In this document: piece by piece, positions 49,769-59,621 of the stretch
Numbering within the stretch: position 1 is the first letter of the stretch
How the letters are laid out: every line of letters begins with the position of its first letter
Assembly: GCF_005877885.1 (NCBI RefSeq)
Contig: NZ_VCHY01000013.1
Coordinates: 62,001-126,000 of the forward strand
Source: Labilibacter sediminis
GTDB taxonomy: Bacteria; Bacteroidota; Bacteroidia; Bacteroidales; Marinilabiliaceae
DNA length: 64,000 nt
Reading direction: 5' to 3'
Made by a program: the position numbers and the translations under genes
The notes under the pieces: model-generated
The model's input: only the letters and a program-made list of their open reading frames with translations
The model's database searches: none
Told to the model about the DNA's origin: nothing

Positions 49769-50140
49769 ATGTACGAGATAAATAGCAGATTTATAGAGGT
49801 TTGCGATGTAAAAAATATTAGACAAATAGATTTAAGAAATAATGGTGGCGGATCAAGACCTACTATTAGCGCAGTTTTCAACAGCAGGCAAAAACCAAAT
49901 CTGGAAATAATGGAATGCCTTTTAAAAATGGCACCAGACCTGAACGTTAGATGGTTAATTACAGGCGAAGGACAAATGCTGGAAACAAATGAAACAGAAG
50001 AAACTCATTTAATATATGATGAGAAGTCCATTAAAAATCCATCAATAGTCCTTAGAGAACTTAAAGATATATTCGATCACTATGAGGCGGTAATAGAGGA
50101 AAATAAGCGACTGAAAGAAGAGATTGAAAAGCTAAAATGA
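49769..50140 (+). CDS. CI-like phage repressor without peptidase domain
   Basis: I start at ATG 49769 (MYEINSRFIEVCDVKNIRQIDLRNN, 123 residues); ATG 49730 would overlap the operator dyads. The N-terminus is an XRE-type HTH (IRQIDLRNNGGGSRPTISAVFNSRQKPNLEIMECLLKMAPDLNVRWLITGEGQML), followed by a coiled-coil tail (IVLRELKDIFDHYEAVIEENKRLKEEIEKLK). No S24 peptidase is present, so RecA-dependent self-cleavage is not expected and induction must work differently. Confidence 0.82.
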   Translation: MYEINSRFIEVCDVKNIRQIDLRNNGGGSRPTISAVFNSRQKPNLEIMECLLKMAPDLNVRWLITGEGQMLETNETEETHLIYDEKSIKNPSIVLRELKDIFDHYEAVIEENKRLKEEIEKLK

Positions 50141-50227
50141 GAACGATAAATACAAAGCTTATACTTTAGTTAAATTAAAATACACCAAAGACACAAGTTA
50201 ACTAACACTTTTTCAAGACGTTGGACG

Positions 50228-50253
50228 CAGGGTTCGAAACCCTGCAGCTCCAC
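50228..50253 (+). repeat. attR core
   Basis: An exact copy of the tmRNA 3' segment at 6720-6745. It marks the right prophage boundary; host sequence resumes after it. Confidence 0.93.
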
Positions 50254-50275
50254 AAACAACGTTTCAGGAAATTTC

Positions 50276-50310
50276 AAACCCCTTCAAAACCCTGTGTTTT
50301 GAAGGGGTTT
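50276..50310 (+). terminator. Original ssrA terminator, displaced by the prophage
   Basis: A perfect 15-bp stem (AAACCCCTTCAAAAC, 5-nt loop) followed by GTTTTTT, 22 bases after attR. In the excised chromosome it would stand about 31 bases after the tmRNA end. Confidence 0.85.
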
Positions 50311-50418
50311 GTTTTTTATTCCTTCTTCATTTCTTCATCTTTTTTCTATATTATTTTCACCTATAGTTCACCAAAGACCTTTTTTTAGAAAAAGGTAAAA
50401 CATTTTAAATCAAATCTA

Positions 50419-51034
50419 ATGGCAGAATCATTCTCATTAAAGTTTTATTTAAATAAAAATAAAACTAAGGCTAACCAGCTTAAGATCTATGGAAGACTTA
50501 TAATAGACAGAAGGAAATCAGAATTTGCAACCAGCTACTTCATTGAAGAAGATAAATGGGATAAAGCAAGAGGAAGGGCTAAACGAAATACAGCTATTAA
50601 TGATGAATTATCGGTAATTGAATCAGAAATTAATCGGCTTAGTCGAAAATTACTAGATGACGATAAGCCTGTATCTTCAAAAATAATCATTGAACTTCTC
50701 AAAGGTGAACGGAATGAGAAAAGATACCTAATTGAGTATCTAGACGAACACATTCAAGAAATAAAGCAGAAGAAAGAATATGCCGAAAATACATATAACC
50801 ACTATACATCTTCTCGCAACATATATGCTGAATATTTGAACCAGAAGCTACACGTCAAAGATATTTTGATTTCTAATTTTAGATCTGGAGTTCATTAAAA
50901 AGTATGATATGTATATGATTTCAGAATATAAAGACCCTAGAAATCATAAAAATATAATTCGAAACACAGTAAATAAACTTCATTCCAGACTAAGGACAAT
51001 TTTACACAAAGATGCTAGAGAGGGTATTATATAA
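50419..51034 (+). pseudogene. Frameshifted and truncated ICE-type tyrosine integrase
   Basis: The intact frame encodes 159 residues (50419-50898): an arm-binding domain (SFSLKFYLNKNKTKANQLKIYGRLIIDRRKSEFATSYFIEEDKWD) and the start of a SAM-like core domain. Near 50880 the frame shifts, and the sequence continues in another frame as DLEFIKKYDMYMISEY, NTVNKLHSRLRTILHKDAREGII to a stop at 51032. This is the conserved Bacteroidota conjugative-element integrase, broken before the catalytic domain. It sits beside the ssrA terminator, so another element once used the same site. Confidence 0.85.
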
Positions 51035-51582
51035 AAAGAAAAGGTAGCACTGATATAGCGAATTCTGCGCATTTTAACACCCCTATTGTAAAAGGGAAAA
51101 TAATATTTGAAGAAGTACAGAACGCTATTGAAAAAGCAGAGCAAGAAATTAGCGCAATTAACATCTACATTGAGAACCTAAAAAACGAAATAACGCAAAA
51201 AAGGACGGTAAATGCGCAACTTTCAAAACAAACGGTTGAGATCAAAGAAAGCAAGATTAAAAAAATACAAATAACACAGCAACTCGCAGATGTAGAAATC
51301 TACAACAATTATCTGAACTCACAATATATCAATGCAGGTAAAGTAAATGATCCAAAGAAGCTTGACTTTTATAAAAGCGACATAGGTATTGAAGGTTACT
51401 CTGGAAAAGCACATCGGATACAAATTAGCAATTTAAAAACACAGCTAAAGCGCAAAATCGTAAATTTAGAATCTGAATATCTGGAACTAAAAAACCAAAT
51501 CGATCAAAACGAAATTACCATACAATCTTATTCAGAAACTATTAAACCCGCTTTATGCATTAGAAAATCTATTACACATTGA
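51019..51582 (+). pseudogene. Open coiled-coil frame without a start codon
   Basis: A 187-codon frame reads REGYYIKRKG... to a tga at 51580. It has no Met, GTG-start context or ribosome site, and is very rich in Lys, Glu, Ile and Gln with heptad spacing (FEEVQNAIEKAEQEISAINIYIENLKNEI). It is joined to the integrase relic with a further frame change, so it is most likely the C-terminal part of a gene fused by deletion. Identity unknown. Confidence 0.5.
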
Positions 51583-52385
51583 AATCACTTCAAAACAAGA
51601 CACTTTGTTGCTTCACTTCAACTCACCAGAACGATGCTATGCCTCATTTCAGTAAAGCCATGTTTTATCGTGCTTTCAATGTTCATGACGAAGTTCTAAT
51701 ACATAATGCGGGTTAAAGGAAAAACGAATGATCTGCGCTTTTATCAATCACGAATTATTAGGTACGAGAGTCTGTTAATCGTTAAATAAACGGATAAACG
51801 ATTAACTGAAGATTCAGAAGTATTTACGATATATCACTTTAATGAACCAATTGTTTCAACACTTCAATACACTATATTTTTGCGCATAAAACACCTTAAA
51901 CTGCGCTAAATCCACGAAATCTAAACAAAAAAGCGCTGTTAATGCGCTTTTTTCGTGTTTTGCAATTTGCTCTTTATGATTAAGTAAATGGAAATAAGTA
52001 TTGAATTTAAACGTATAAATTCAATATTTCAAAAATTGAAACAATAGCTATGATTGTCCTTCCTAATCAATACTTCACTGTCAAATGCATTAACTATTTT
52101 CTCAAAAACAACAGTTTGGATTTTGCACAATGCAAATACTAACATGGTAATAAGCTTTAAATAAATAGATTAACTTTTACTTGGAAATAGATATATAAAA
52201 TTGATATGAATTCCCTACTTTTACTCTTGACGTTGATATTCTCCATTAGAAAAATGAGTGGTATTATTCTTCTGATTTACTGAATATTAACGTTTTATGT
52301 AAATTTCCAATGGCTCAATTTGTTTATATTCAAGCATTTATGCTACCATCGTGTACTAAGTAATAATTTCTAAAAAATATAAAAA
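51583..52385. other. 803-base non-coding stretch with a long repeat
   Basis: No gene is seen. It contains the left copy of the degenerate direct repeat (51761-51960) and, at its right end, the promoter region of the signalling operon (52.2-52.4 kb), where I cannot fix an element. Confidence 0.5.
51761..51960 (+). repeat. Degenerate direct repeat flanking the signalling operon, left copy
   Basis: It shares with 57080-57240 the blocks GGTACGA, AAATAAACGGATAAACG, TTAACTGAA, GAACCAATT, TTTTTGCGCATAAA, ACTGCGCTAAA and GCGCTTTTTTCGTGTTT. It ends in the hairpin AAAAAAGCGC-N7-GCGCTTTTTT (51927-51953) and contains an extra dyad GTTAATCGTT / AACGATTAAC (51774-51806). Confidence 0.7.
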
Positions 52386-52745
52386 ATGAACATTTTAATC
52401 ATAGACGATTCAATAACAACTAGAAATTTTCTTTCTAACATACTAAAAGAAAATGGCCATGAAGTTACAGAGGCTGCTGATGGTGTTGAAGGATTAATAA
52501 AAACTAACCAGATAAAACCCGAGATGATTTTACTTGACCTACTAATGCCGAATATGGATGGTTTTCAAGTGCTTAGAGAACTAAAAAAGAACAAGATTAG
52601 TATTCCCGTAATTGTTCTTACTGCAGATATTCAAGATGATGTTAAAGAGGAGTGTTATGAACTGGGGGCCAAATATTTTTTGAACAAACCCTTTAAAGCT
52701 AACGACATTATTAATTCTATGAATATTGTAAATCAACAATCATGA
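52386..52745 (+). CDS. CheY-like response regulator
   Basis: It encodes 119 residues, a stand-alone receiver domain: Asp7 and Asp8 (LIIDDS), phosphorylation site Asp51 (LLDLLMP), Thr79 (VLTAD) and Lys101 (LNKPF). There is no output domain. Its stop overlaps the CheC-like start by 4 bases, so it is part of a three-gene operon and probably the phospho-target of the hybrid kinase. Confidence 0.93.
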   Translation: MNILIIDDSITTRNFLSNILKENGHEVTEAADGVEGLIKTNQIKPEMILLDLLMPNMDGFQVLRELKKNKISIPVIVLTADIQDDVKEECYELGAKYFLNKPFKANDIINSMNIVNQQS

Positions 52746-53365
52746 TAATTTCAGAATTACAACTAGATACCTTAAAGGAGATTATAAACATTGGAGTAGG
52801 CAGAAGCTCATCGTCTCTTAACAAAATCTTAGATAAACGAATTTTGTTAGAGGTACCCGTTATTGATGTAATTGATTATAAAAACGTAAACTCAAGAATA
52901 GTCAATCAAAACAAGAGCAAGCTTTCTATAGTTAAAATGCAATTTAAAGGTGAGTTGTCTGGTATATGTGAATTGGTTTTCTCGACCGAAGGAGCATCCA
53001 AAATTGTAACAATAATTTTAGATGACCATACACAAAAAGCAGAATTAGACGACCAACTAAAAATTAATACCCTTTCAGAAGTTGGCAATATGATTCTAAA
53101 TGCCTTAATGGGAACGTTAGGTAATTTATTAAAAACAAGAATTGGTTACAATATACCGAGATACTTAGAATGCATGCCTAATGAAATAACGAATAATGTT
53201 AGTCCGAGCAGTAAATATGTTATATATGCTGAAACTCTTTTCAGAATATTGAATGAAGATATTGCAGGGAGTTTTATTCTTTTTTTTGAGATTGAATCGT
53301 TTGACAGTCTTTTAAAATTGATTACTGATTATCAAAAAAGCATTATAAATCCTCCAAACCAATAA
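52742..53365 (+). CDS. CheC-like CheY-P phosphatase
   Basis: It encodes 207 residues. Two active-site motifs are seen, Asp9-x3-Glu13-x2-Asn16 (DTLKEIINIG) and Glu113-x2-Asn116 (LSEVGNMIL), as in CheC. The intervening strands are those of the CheC/CheX fold (ILLEVPVIDVIDYK). CheC dephosphorylates CheY-P. There are no flagellar or chemoreceptor genes nearby, so the target is probably the adjacent regulator. It is 3 bases from the kinase gene. Confidence 0.9.
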   Translation: MIISELQLDTLKEIINIGVGRSSSSLNKILDKRILLEVPVIDVIDYKNVNSRIVNQNKSKLSIVKMQFKGELSGICELVFSTEGASKIVTIILDDHTQKAELDDQLKINTLSEVGNMILNALMGTLGNLLKTRIGYNIPRYLECMPNEITNNVSPSSKYVIYAETLFRILNEDIAGSFILFFEIESFDSLLKLITDYQKSIINPPNQ

Positions 53366-53367
53366 GA

Positions 53368-56300
53368 ATGAATATTTTTAATGTTTTCGATAGTGTATCG
53401 ACCGGTATATTTATAATTGACTCAGGCTATAAAGTAGTTTACTGGAATGCATATATGGAAGAGTGGATAGGTACAGAGTCGTCACATATTTTAAATAAAC
53501 ATATCACCACAATATTCAAACGATTTGATGACGAAAACATTACAGCAAGGCTCCAGACGGTTTTTGACTATAATACGCCATTAATACTATCTTCAAATTT
53601 ACATAAAGGATTACTTAGAACACCAAATAATAAAAACGAATTAAATACTTTTGAGATTAGTGTTTCATCCCTTAACGATGAAGAAAACCCTAATAATAAG
53701 TTAGCCATTTTTACAGTAAATAATGTAACCGAACTTAAGCATAAAATTGAAATACTTAATACGCTAAAGGAAAGTGCTGAAAAAGAAATTGAGCAAAGAA
53801 TTAAAAGCGAAAAAAAATTATTAAAGTTGTCCAAAGCAGTGGAATTTAGTCCTTCTTCTGTTGTTATAACCGATGTAAACGGAAATATAGAATATGTAAA
53901 TAATAAATTCACTGAGGTTACTGGGTATTCTTCTGAAGAAGCTGTTGGAATTAATCCCAAAGTATTAAAAACGGATTATCACCCCCAAAGCTACTATAAA
54001 AAATTATGGAGTACTATTATTAAAGGTAATGATTGGAGCGGTGAATTCTGTAACAGAAAGAAAAACGGTGATATATACTGGGAATCGGCACTTATATCAC
54101 CAGTACTAGATGATAATAATCGCATAACACATTTTGTCGCAATTAAAGAGGATATAACATTACGAAAACAACAGGAGGAAGAAATAATTACTTCACGTAA
54201 ACGTCTGGAATCATTATTTGAAAATATGCCAAGTGGTTTTGCTGAACACGAAATAATTTGTGATGAACAAGGTAAAGCATTTGATTATCGATTCCTGAGT
54301 ATTAATCCTTCTTTTAAAAAACAAACGGGACTTACTGATGATGTAATAGGTAAAACCATAAAGGAAATTATACCCGACATTGATAAGAGTTGGATAGAAA
54401 GATATGGAAAGGTAGCCCTTGGCGGTGAGCCAATTACTTTTGAACAGTATAGCAAGTCTCTAGATAAATATTTTATGGTATATGCCTTTTCAAACTATAA
54501 AGGACATTTTGCCACTTTATTTGATAATATTACTCTGCGAAAACAACAGGAAGAAGAAATACAAAAATCGAAACAATTACTGGAAACCTTCCTGGATAGC
54601 ATTGATGGTGCCGCTTATATAAAAAACAAAGACGGTATTTACCTGTTAATTAACCGAGCTTTTGAGGAAAAGTTCAGTGTCAAGAAACAAGATGTAATAG
54701 GGGAAAATGATGAATATGTTTTTGAAAAAGCAATTGCAGATCAATTGCAAAAGAATGATCAGAAGGTAATGAATTCCGTAGAAGGTGATATCATTGAAGA
54801 GACAGGAGTTGTAAACGGTGAATACTTTGCATATCTAAGTAATAAAGTTCCACTGATTGATAAAACAGGTAAAGTTTATGGCTTATGCGGAATGGCATTT
54901 GATATTACAAAGCAGAAAAAGATTGAAAATGAACTTGTGTTGTCTAAGGAAAGGCTAGAAGCACTTATTAGAATATCTGAATATGAAATCATTGATATTC
55001 AGACATTCTTGGATTATGCACTTAATGAAGCTATAGGTTTAACACAAAGTAAGATTGCGGCATTTTATTTTTATAATGAAGAGAAAAAAGAGTTTACACT
55101 TAATTCCTGGTCAAAGGATGTTATGAAAGATTGTTCTGTTATTGATCCACACTCAAAATATCAACTTGAAGAGATAGGATTATGGGGAGAAGTAGTACGT
55201 CAAAGAAAATCTATTATAATTAATAATTTCAGTGCAAATCATCCGCATGCAAAGGGTACTCCGAAGGGTCATGTGAAATTGATTCGGTTTATGAGTATTC
55301 CGGTATTTGTTGAAAATAAAATTGTTGGTGTTGTGGGCGTTGCTAATAAGGAATGTGACTATGACCAGATGGATTCACGCCAACTTGGTCTTATGATGGA
55401 TTCTGTTTGGAAAAAGGTTTCGATTTTTGAGAATAAGAAAAAGCTTATTATAGCAAAAGAACAAGCTGAATCAGCCAATAGAGCCAAGAGTACATTTCTT
55501 GCAAATATGAGCCATGAAATACGTACTCCTATGAATTCTATAATTGGTTTTTCTGAAATATTGTCCAATAATATTAAAGATGAATTATTAACAAATTATT
55601 TAAATTCAATACAATCAAGTGGTAAAACATTACTAAACCTTATAAATGACATTCTGGATTTATCAAAAATTGAAGCAGGAAAAATATCATTGCTTTACGA
55701 GCCAGTTGATATTCATATTTTGGTATCTGAGTTAGAGTCCCTTTTTGCAACAAAAGCGAAAAACGAGGATTTAAATTTTCAAGTTGAAATTTCTCCTGAG
55801 GTTCCCAAGAACATAGAGATTGATGAACTACGACTTAGACAGGTTGTATTGAATTTATTAAGTAATGCATTTAAATTTACAAGTGAAGGTTTCATAAAGC
55901 TATCTGTTGAGGCAAATAATATTATTAATTCAACTTTAGATTTAGTTATAAAAGTTACTGATTCGGGTATTGGAATTGCTAAAAATAAATTATCAGAAAT
56001 ATTTGGAGATTTTAATCAAGAGAATGATCAGACAAGTCGTAAATATGGAGGCACAGGATTAGGATTAAGTATTTCGAAAAGAATTGTTGAGTTATTTGGT
56101 GGTGAACTTTTGGTAAATAGTGAAGAAGGTAATGGAAGTACTTTCACACTTGAATTGAAAAATGTGAAAATATTACATAATCCGAGTGTGATAATAACAA
56201 AAGAGGTTGATCTGAGAAATATTAAGTTTTCACCATCAACAATTCTTATTGTTGATAATATTGAAAATAATAGGACTATGTTACATGCCCACTTTAGTTA

Positions 56301-56889
56301 TTTAGGTTTTACCGTTTATGAAGCTGAAAATGGACAGCGAGGTGTTGAGATAGCTGAAAAAATAGTTCCCAATCTCATTTTTATGGATTTGCGAATGCCA
56401 ACGATGGATGGTTACGAGGCCACTTTAAAACTGAAAAAAAATCCCATAACCAAATCAATACCGGTTATTGCATGTACTGCTTCGGTTTTTAAATCAACTA
56501 AAAAAGATGCTTTATCCAAAGGGTTCAGTGGTTACTTACGTAAACCCATTTTGTTTGAAGAAATAGTTCAGGAGCTTACAAAATATATCAAGTATGAAAA
56601 AGACAAAACGAAGAGTGTCACTTCAAAATCCCAAACTAAAAAAATGGATGCAAAAGCAATTGATTCCTTAAAACAAGATGTGCTGCCATTATTAGATCAA
56701 ATTAATAAGAAAAGATCAACAAAATTACAGAAAGAAATTGCTGAAATAGTGATTAAGGCAGGGATTGAATTGAATAACAATAAATGTTTGGATTTGGGAG
56801 AAACACTTAAAAAGGCAATGGAAGAATTTAATATTGAAAAAGTAAATGAAATAATAAAAGAACTAAAATATTATATGAAGCATCCATAA
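53368..56889 (+). CDS. Hybrid sensor histidine kinase (PAS x4, GAF, HisKA, HATPase, REC)
   Basis: It encodes 1173 residues. Domains in order: PAS about 5-115, PAS with PAC about 155-270 (SSVVITDVNGNIEYVNNKFTEVTGYS), PAS about 285-395, PAS about 405-520, GAF about 540-690, HisKA with His716 (MSHEIRTPMN), HATPase (LNLLSNAFKFT, DSGIGIAKNKL, GGTGLGLSISKRI), receiver with Asp1007 (FMDLRMPTMDGYE), and a short helical C-terminal tail. The receiver begins IVDNIENN, so one acidic pair residue is replaced by Asn. No membrane segment is obvious, which implies a cytoplasmic sensor. Confidence 0.93.
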   Translation: MNIFNVFDSVSTGIFIIDSGYKVVYWNAYMEEWIGTESSHILNKHITTIFKRFDDENITARLQTVFDYNTPLILSSNLHKGLLRTPNNKNELNTFEISVSSLNDEENPNNKLAIFTVNNVTELKHKIEILNTLKESAEKEIEQRIKSEKKLLKLSKAVEFSPSSVVITDVNGNIEYVNNKFTEVTGYSSEEAVGINPKVLKTDYHPQSYYKKLWSTIIKGNDWSGEFCNRKKNGDIYWESALISPVLDDNNRITHFVAIKEDITLRKQQEEEIITSRKRLESLFENMPSGFAEHEIICDEQGKAFDYRFLSINPSFKKQTGLTDDVIGKTIKEIIPDIDKSWIERYGKVALGGEPITFEQYSKSLDKYFMVYAFSNYKGHFATLFDNITLRKQQEEEIQKSKQLLETFLDSIDGAAYIKNKDGIYLLINRAFEEKFSVKKQDVIGENDEYVFEKAIADQLQKNDQKVMNSVEGDIIEETGVVNGEYFAYLSNKVPLIDKTGKVYGLCGMAFDITKQKKIENELVLSKERLEALIRISEYEIIDIQTFLDYALNEAIGLTQSKIAAFYFYNEEKKEFTLNSWSKDVMKDCSVIDPHSKYQLEEIGLWGEVVRQRKSIIINNFSANHPHAKGTPKGHVKLIRFMSIPVFVENKIVGVVGVANKECDYDQMDSRQLGLMMDSVWKKVSIFENKKKLIIAKEQAESANRAKSTFLANMSHEIRTPMNSIIGFSEILSNNIKDELLTNYLNSIQSSGKTLLNLINDILDLSKIEAGKISLLYEPVDIHILVSELESLFATKAKNEDLNFQVEISPEVPKNIEIDELRLRQVVLNLLSNAFKFTSEGFIKLSVEANNIINSTLDLVIKVTDSGIGIAKNKLSEIFGDFNQENDQTSRKYGGTGLGLSISKRIVELFGGELLVNSEEGNGSTFTLELKNVKILHNPSVIITKEVDLRNIKFSPSTILIVDNIENNRTMLHAHFSYLGFTVYEAENGQRGVEIAEKIVPNLIFMDLRMPTMDGYEATLKLKKNPITKSIPVIACTASVFKSTKKDALSKGFSGYLRKPILFEEIVQELTKYIKYEKDKTKSVTSKSQTKKMDAKAIDSLKQDVLPLLDQINKKRSTKLQKEIAEIVIKAGIELNNNKCLDLGETLKKAMEEFNIEKVNEIIKELKYYMKHP

Positions 56890-57590
56890 TAATTAGTTTA
56901 ACATTAGATAAATTGCTATTAAAACTCATTGATAATTACAAGAATACCAAAGTTTTTTTCGTAATGCAAATGAGAAATATTGGTGTATGAAATTTCTGTG
57001 ATTTCTTTTTTAAGTCTATGGACTAACCGGTTTAATAACTAAAGTTCCGAAAAGAACAACAGGATATCAAGTTAATATTGGTACGAACTAAATAAACGGA
57101 TAAACGTTTAACTGAACACTCTGCAGTATTTTTACATATGTATTAAAAGAACCAATTATTTTTGCGCATAAAGCACCTAAAACTGCGCTAAAACGGAAAA
57201 ACTCAAAAAAAAAGGCGCTATTAATGCGCTTTTTTCGTGTTTGTTAGATACTAAACAAGTGGTAAGTAAGAGAATTTAAACGTTTAATGATTCAAACATT
57301 ATCTTAATATCTTTACTCAAATGCAACAGAAATAATTATCAATTAAACCATCATTGGCCAATCTTTATGCTGCCCTTTGGCTTGTTCTAATATTTTCTTT
57401 GGTGTATACATTGTTTTTTTAGAACTTGTATTAATGGAGATGCATAAAGCAACTGTATTCCATGTACAACTTTATACCATCTGCTAATAATTTGATTTAG
57501 CAGCAAACTAATGAACGTTTTATGCATTTATCTCATAAATATTTTGATTGAATAATCCGTGTATATTTTTTATTAGAAGAATGTTAGAGC
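56890..57590. other. 701-base intergenic region
   Basis: It contains the right copy of the degenerate direct repeat (57080-57240) and, further right, A+T-rich sequence with a short minus-strand frame (about 57337-57405, MYTPKKILEQAKGQHKDWPMMV) that may be a gene relic. No intact gene is seen. Confidence 0.5.
57080..57240 (+). repeat. Degenerate direct repeat flanking the signalling operon, right copy
   Basis: Same blocks and order as 51761-51960, with one deletion of about 11 bases and one of about 19 bases. It ends with GGCGC-N7-GCGCTTTTTT. Confidence 0.7.
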
Positions 57591-58571
57591 ATGAGATACT
57601 ACGAGCAAGCACCGACTATTTTTGAACAGCTCACAATCAAAAAACAAAGAGCCAACGCTGCGATAATTTGGTCCTTAATCATGTTAATAGTTAATATTAT
57701 TGGACTTATCTCTGTTATCTGTTACAACGAAACTGTCTACCTTAAGTCTGGTATATTTCTACTTCTAATAGGAGTCATTATTCCTCATTCTACAAAATGG
57801 ACCCGTGATTATTTATTCAACCTAAATACTACAATGCAAAGTTTCGTGGATTGGAATGAAAGTAAAATTAATGATTGGCTAAGTAAAACAATTAGAAATA
57901 CCTTTTCAAAAATAGTCCTAACCAGTATATCAGGTATCATTACCTCAATACTTGGTACATTTTCTTTAATTAAATTAGATATCCCATTTCAATCCTTATC
58001 GCTTAAACTTATATCAATATTTGTATTAGTACCTTTGTTTTTCTTTTGTGGCGCTACTTTTTATAACTTTTTATTGATATTAATATTCCCTCAAAGATTA
58101 TCGAAATTGCCAATAAAAGTGCCATTATATCAAGACGCCATAGTGGGTATTACAGCCTTAAAACCTTTTATTTATAAATTTTCATTGATCTGTCTTGGAT
58201 TATTTGTGCTATTATATAGTGCTATATTAACAAGTCCATATTCACTAAATCCAACTATGTATATTTGGCTTAGCTTTTTTGGAGTATGTTGCACATTAAC
58301 ATTTCCCTTAAGTGTATTAGGATTGCACAAATCTATGAAGCAAGCAAAAAAAGAATTATTAAGAAAGTTAGCACCCCAGTTAGAAGCAATACTTAAAAAA
58401 TGTCTTAATGAGCCGTCAGATGTGAACTTGAATCATTTGATGAATATGTTTTCTTTTAGAGATGAACTAAATAAGTTACCTGAATGGCCAATAGATTTTA
58501 AAACAATCCTAAGCCTTGCCTCGACAGCAGTTATACCGATCATCGCACTTATTATTGATGTTTTTACATAA
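57591..58571 (+). CDS. Polytopic membrane protein of unknown function
   Basis: It encodes 326 residues. Hydrophobic segments lie at about 25-48, 54-70, 110-127, 137-166, 198-217, 225-247 and 306-325, with soluble loops between 70-105 and 255-300. No transport or enzyme motif is recognised. It lies between the repeat-flanked signalling operon and phage relics, so it could be a mobile-element passenger. Confidence 0.7.
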   Translation: MRYYEQAPTIFEQLTIKKQRANAAIIWSLIMLIVNIIGLISVICYNETVYLKSGIFLLLIGVIIPHSTKWTRDYLFNLNTTMQSFVDWNESKINDWLSKTIRNTFSKIVLTSISGIITSILGTFSLIKLDIPFQSLSLKLISIFVLVPLFFFCGATFYNFLLILIFPQRLSKLPIKVPLYQDAIVGITALKPFIYKFSLICLGLFVLLYSAILTSPYSLNPTMYIWLSFFGVCCTLTFPLSVLGLHKSMKQAKKELLRKLAPQLEAILKKCLNEPSDVNLNHLMNMFSFRDELNKLPEWPIDFKTILSLASTAVIPIIALIIDVFT

Positions 58572-58607
58572 AGACAAGATATGGGTATGTAAAAAATATG
58601 AAACTAC

Positions 58608-58808
58608 TCGAAAACACCACCGGCTTACCGTGGCCATCTTCTTTATAATCGATTGCTTTTAGAACATCATGTCGTTTCATGTGAATGCTTTTATATTGAA
58701 GGCCACATGCAACTCGCAAAGCTCGTTTCATAAAAAAAACTCCATTTGTTTAGTAAAAATGAAGGTTTATGTTGTTAGGAAAAAAAGGACACCGGTGCGA
58801 CCTGAGCG
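58608..58808 (-). pseudogene. Relic of a sibling prophage (portal-upstream gene and terminator/hairpin)
   Basis: The sequence matches phage 24290-24438: the first 24 residues of the 89-residue gene (MKRHDVLKAIDYKEDGHGKPVVFS, 22 identical), the start region with a 51-base insertion, the terminator hairpin, AAAAAAGGACA and a TGCGA hairpin with one stem mismatch (58792-58804). Confidence 0.88.
58792..58804 (+). repeat. TGCGA-loop mini-hairpin 9 (degenerate, in relic)
   Basis: Stem CCGG / CCTG with one mismatch, loop TGCGA, tail AGCG. It descends from the same element as copy 6. Confidence 0.5.
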
Positions 58809-58987
58809 TTTTTGTCATGCCAACGGTTGTCCGAATGGGGCGTTTTAATGCCCTATGGTAGCATGTTGTATGCTGGGCTCTTTTCATAATTATATTATCA
58901 AATAAAAAAATATCCACAGGAATAATCAAACCAAGATGTAAAAATAGATTTGAAAAATAAAACAAATGTAAACTTACATTTAATCCG

Positions 58988-59443
58988 CTATTTTCGGAAT
59001 ATAAACTGAACATAGCAAGTATCTGAAGGTGGTACATCCGCTAAGTCAGTAAGTATTAAAATTTCATCAGTTAATTCATAGATACTAAAATGATTATAAA
59101 TATCCGTCTGATCTTCATCAGACACAATTATAACCTCTGTTTCATCATTTTCTAATCTCCATTTTCCATCCCCATCAAACCAGCCTAGAAATGCATAATC
59201 TTCTTCAAATAAAATCTCTTGATTAGTGGCAGAAGCAGCACTATCAACCAGACCATACCACATAAGTATTTCAGGATCATTACAAATTGTATAAAAGGTA
59301 TCATAGACCCATGGGTGTGATGTCAGAGTAGTAAAAACCTCTGATTTTTCATCCTCTGTATTTTCATCTTTTTCACAACCAATAATAATAAGCAGAGGTA
59401 TTAGGAAAGTCAATAATAGAGTAAAATTCTTTAATTTTTTCAT
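58988..59443 (-). CDS. Lipoprotein, possible cargo of the lost sibling prophage
   Basis: It encodes 151 residues. MKKLKNFTLLLTFLIPLLIIIG-C23 is a lipoprotein signal. The mature domain (LTSHPWVYDTFY, FLGWFDGDGKWRLENDETEVIIV) reads like a small lipocalin-like beta barrel. It lies between two phage relics at the position where the intact prophage carries its SIR2-Argonaute gene. Function unknown. Confidence 0.75.
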   Translation of the reverse strand: MKKLKNFTLLLTFLIPLLIIIGCEKDENTEDEKSEVFTTLTSHPWVYDTFYTICNDPEILMWYGLVDSAASATNQEILFEEDYAFLGWFDGDGKWRLENDETEVIIVSDEDQTDIYNHFSIYELTDEILILTDLADVPPSDTCYVQFIFRK

Positions 59444-59621
59444 GTCTTTACTTTTTTTGTATTAGACAATCCTTTATAAAAAAAATTAAATGTTTTTATA
59501 TAAAATTACAAATTTAGCCCCCCCCTTGTCAAATGATAAGTATTATTTTACCTTCATTGTGCTATTCGTTTAGACTAATTATTCAATTCATTTTCATTTA
59601 TTGTAGAATATTCCCTAGTTG

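Larger units (their letters stand above)
6720..50253. mobile_element. Complete-looking tailed-phage prophage integrated in ssrA
   Basis: A 26-bp exact direct repeat (6720-6745 and 50228-50253) bounds 43.5 kb. Inside lie a tyrosine integrase next to attL, a divergent repressor/Cro switch next to attR, a replication gene, large and small terminase, ClpP-like prohead protease, major capsid, portal, lysis genes, tape measure and fibres. The set matches a long-tailed (siphovirus-like) temperate phage, and no structural gene is visibly broken. All but three genes are on the minus strand. A roughly 10-kb cargo island (24.4-34.3 kb) separates terminase from portal. Excision should restore ssrA with its own terminator. 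Confidence 0.95.

Noticed and set aside
50228-50253. A tRNA gene (T-arm-like GGGTTCGAAACCC)
   Set aside because: There is no cloverleaf upstream; the sequence is only the attR copy of the tmRNA end.
51019-51582. Functional coiled-coil gene
   Set aside because: The frame has no start codon of any kind and begins in the relic integrase; it is more likely a truncated gene piece.
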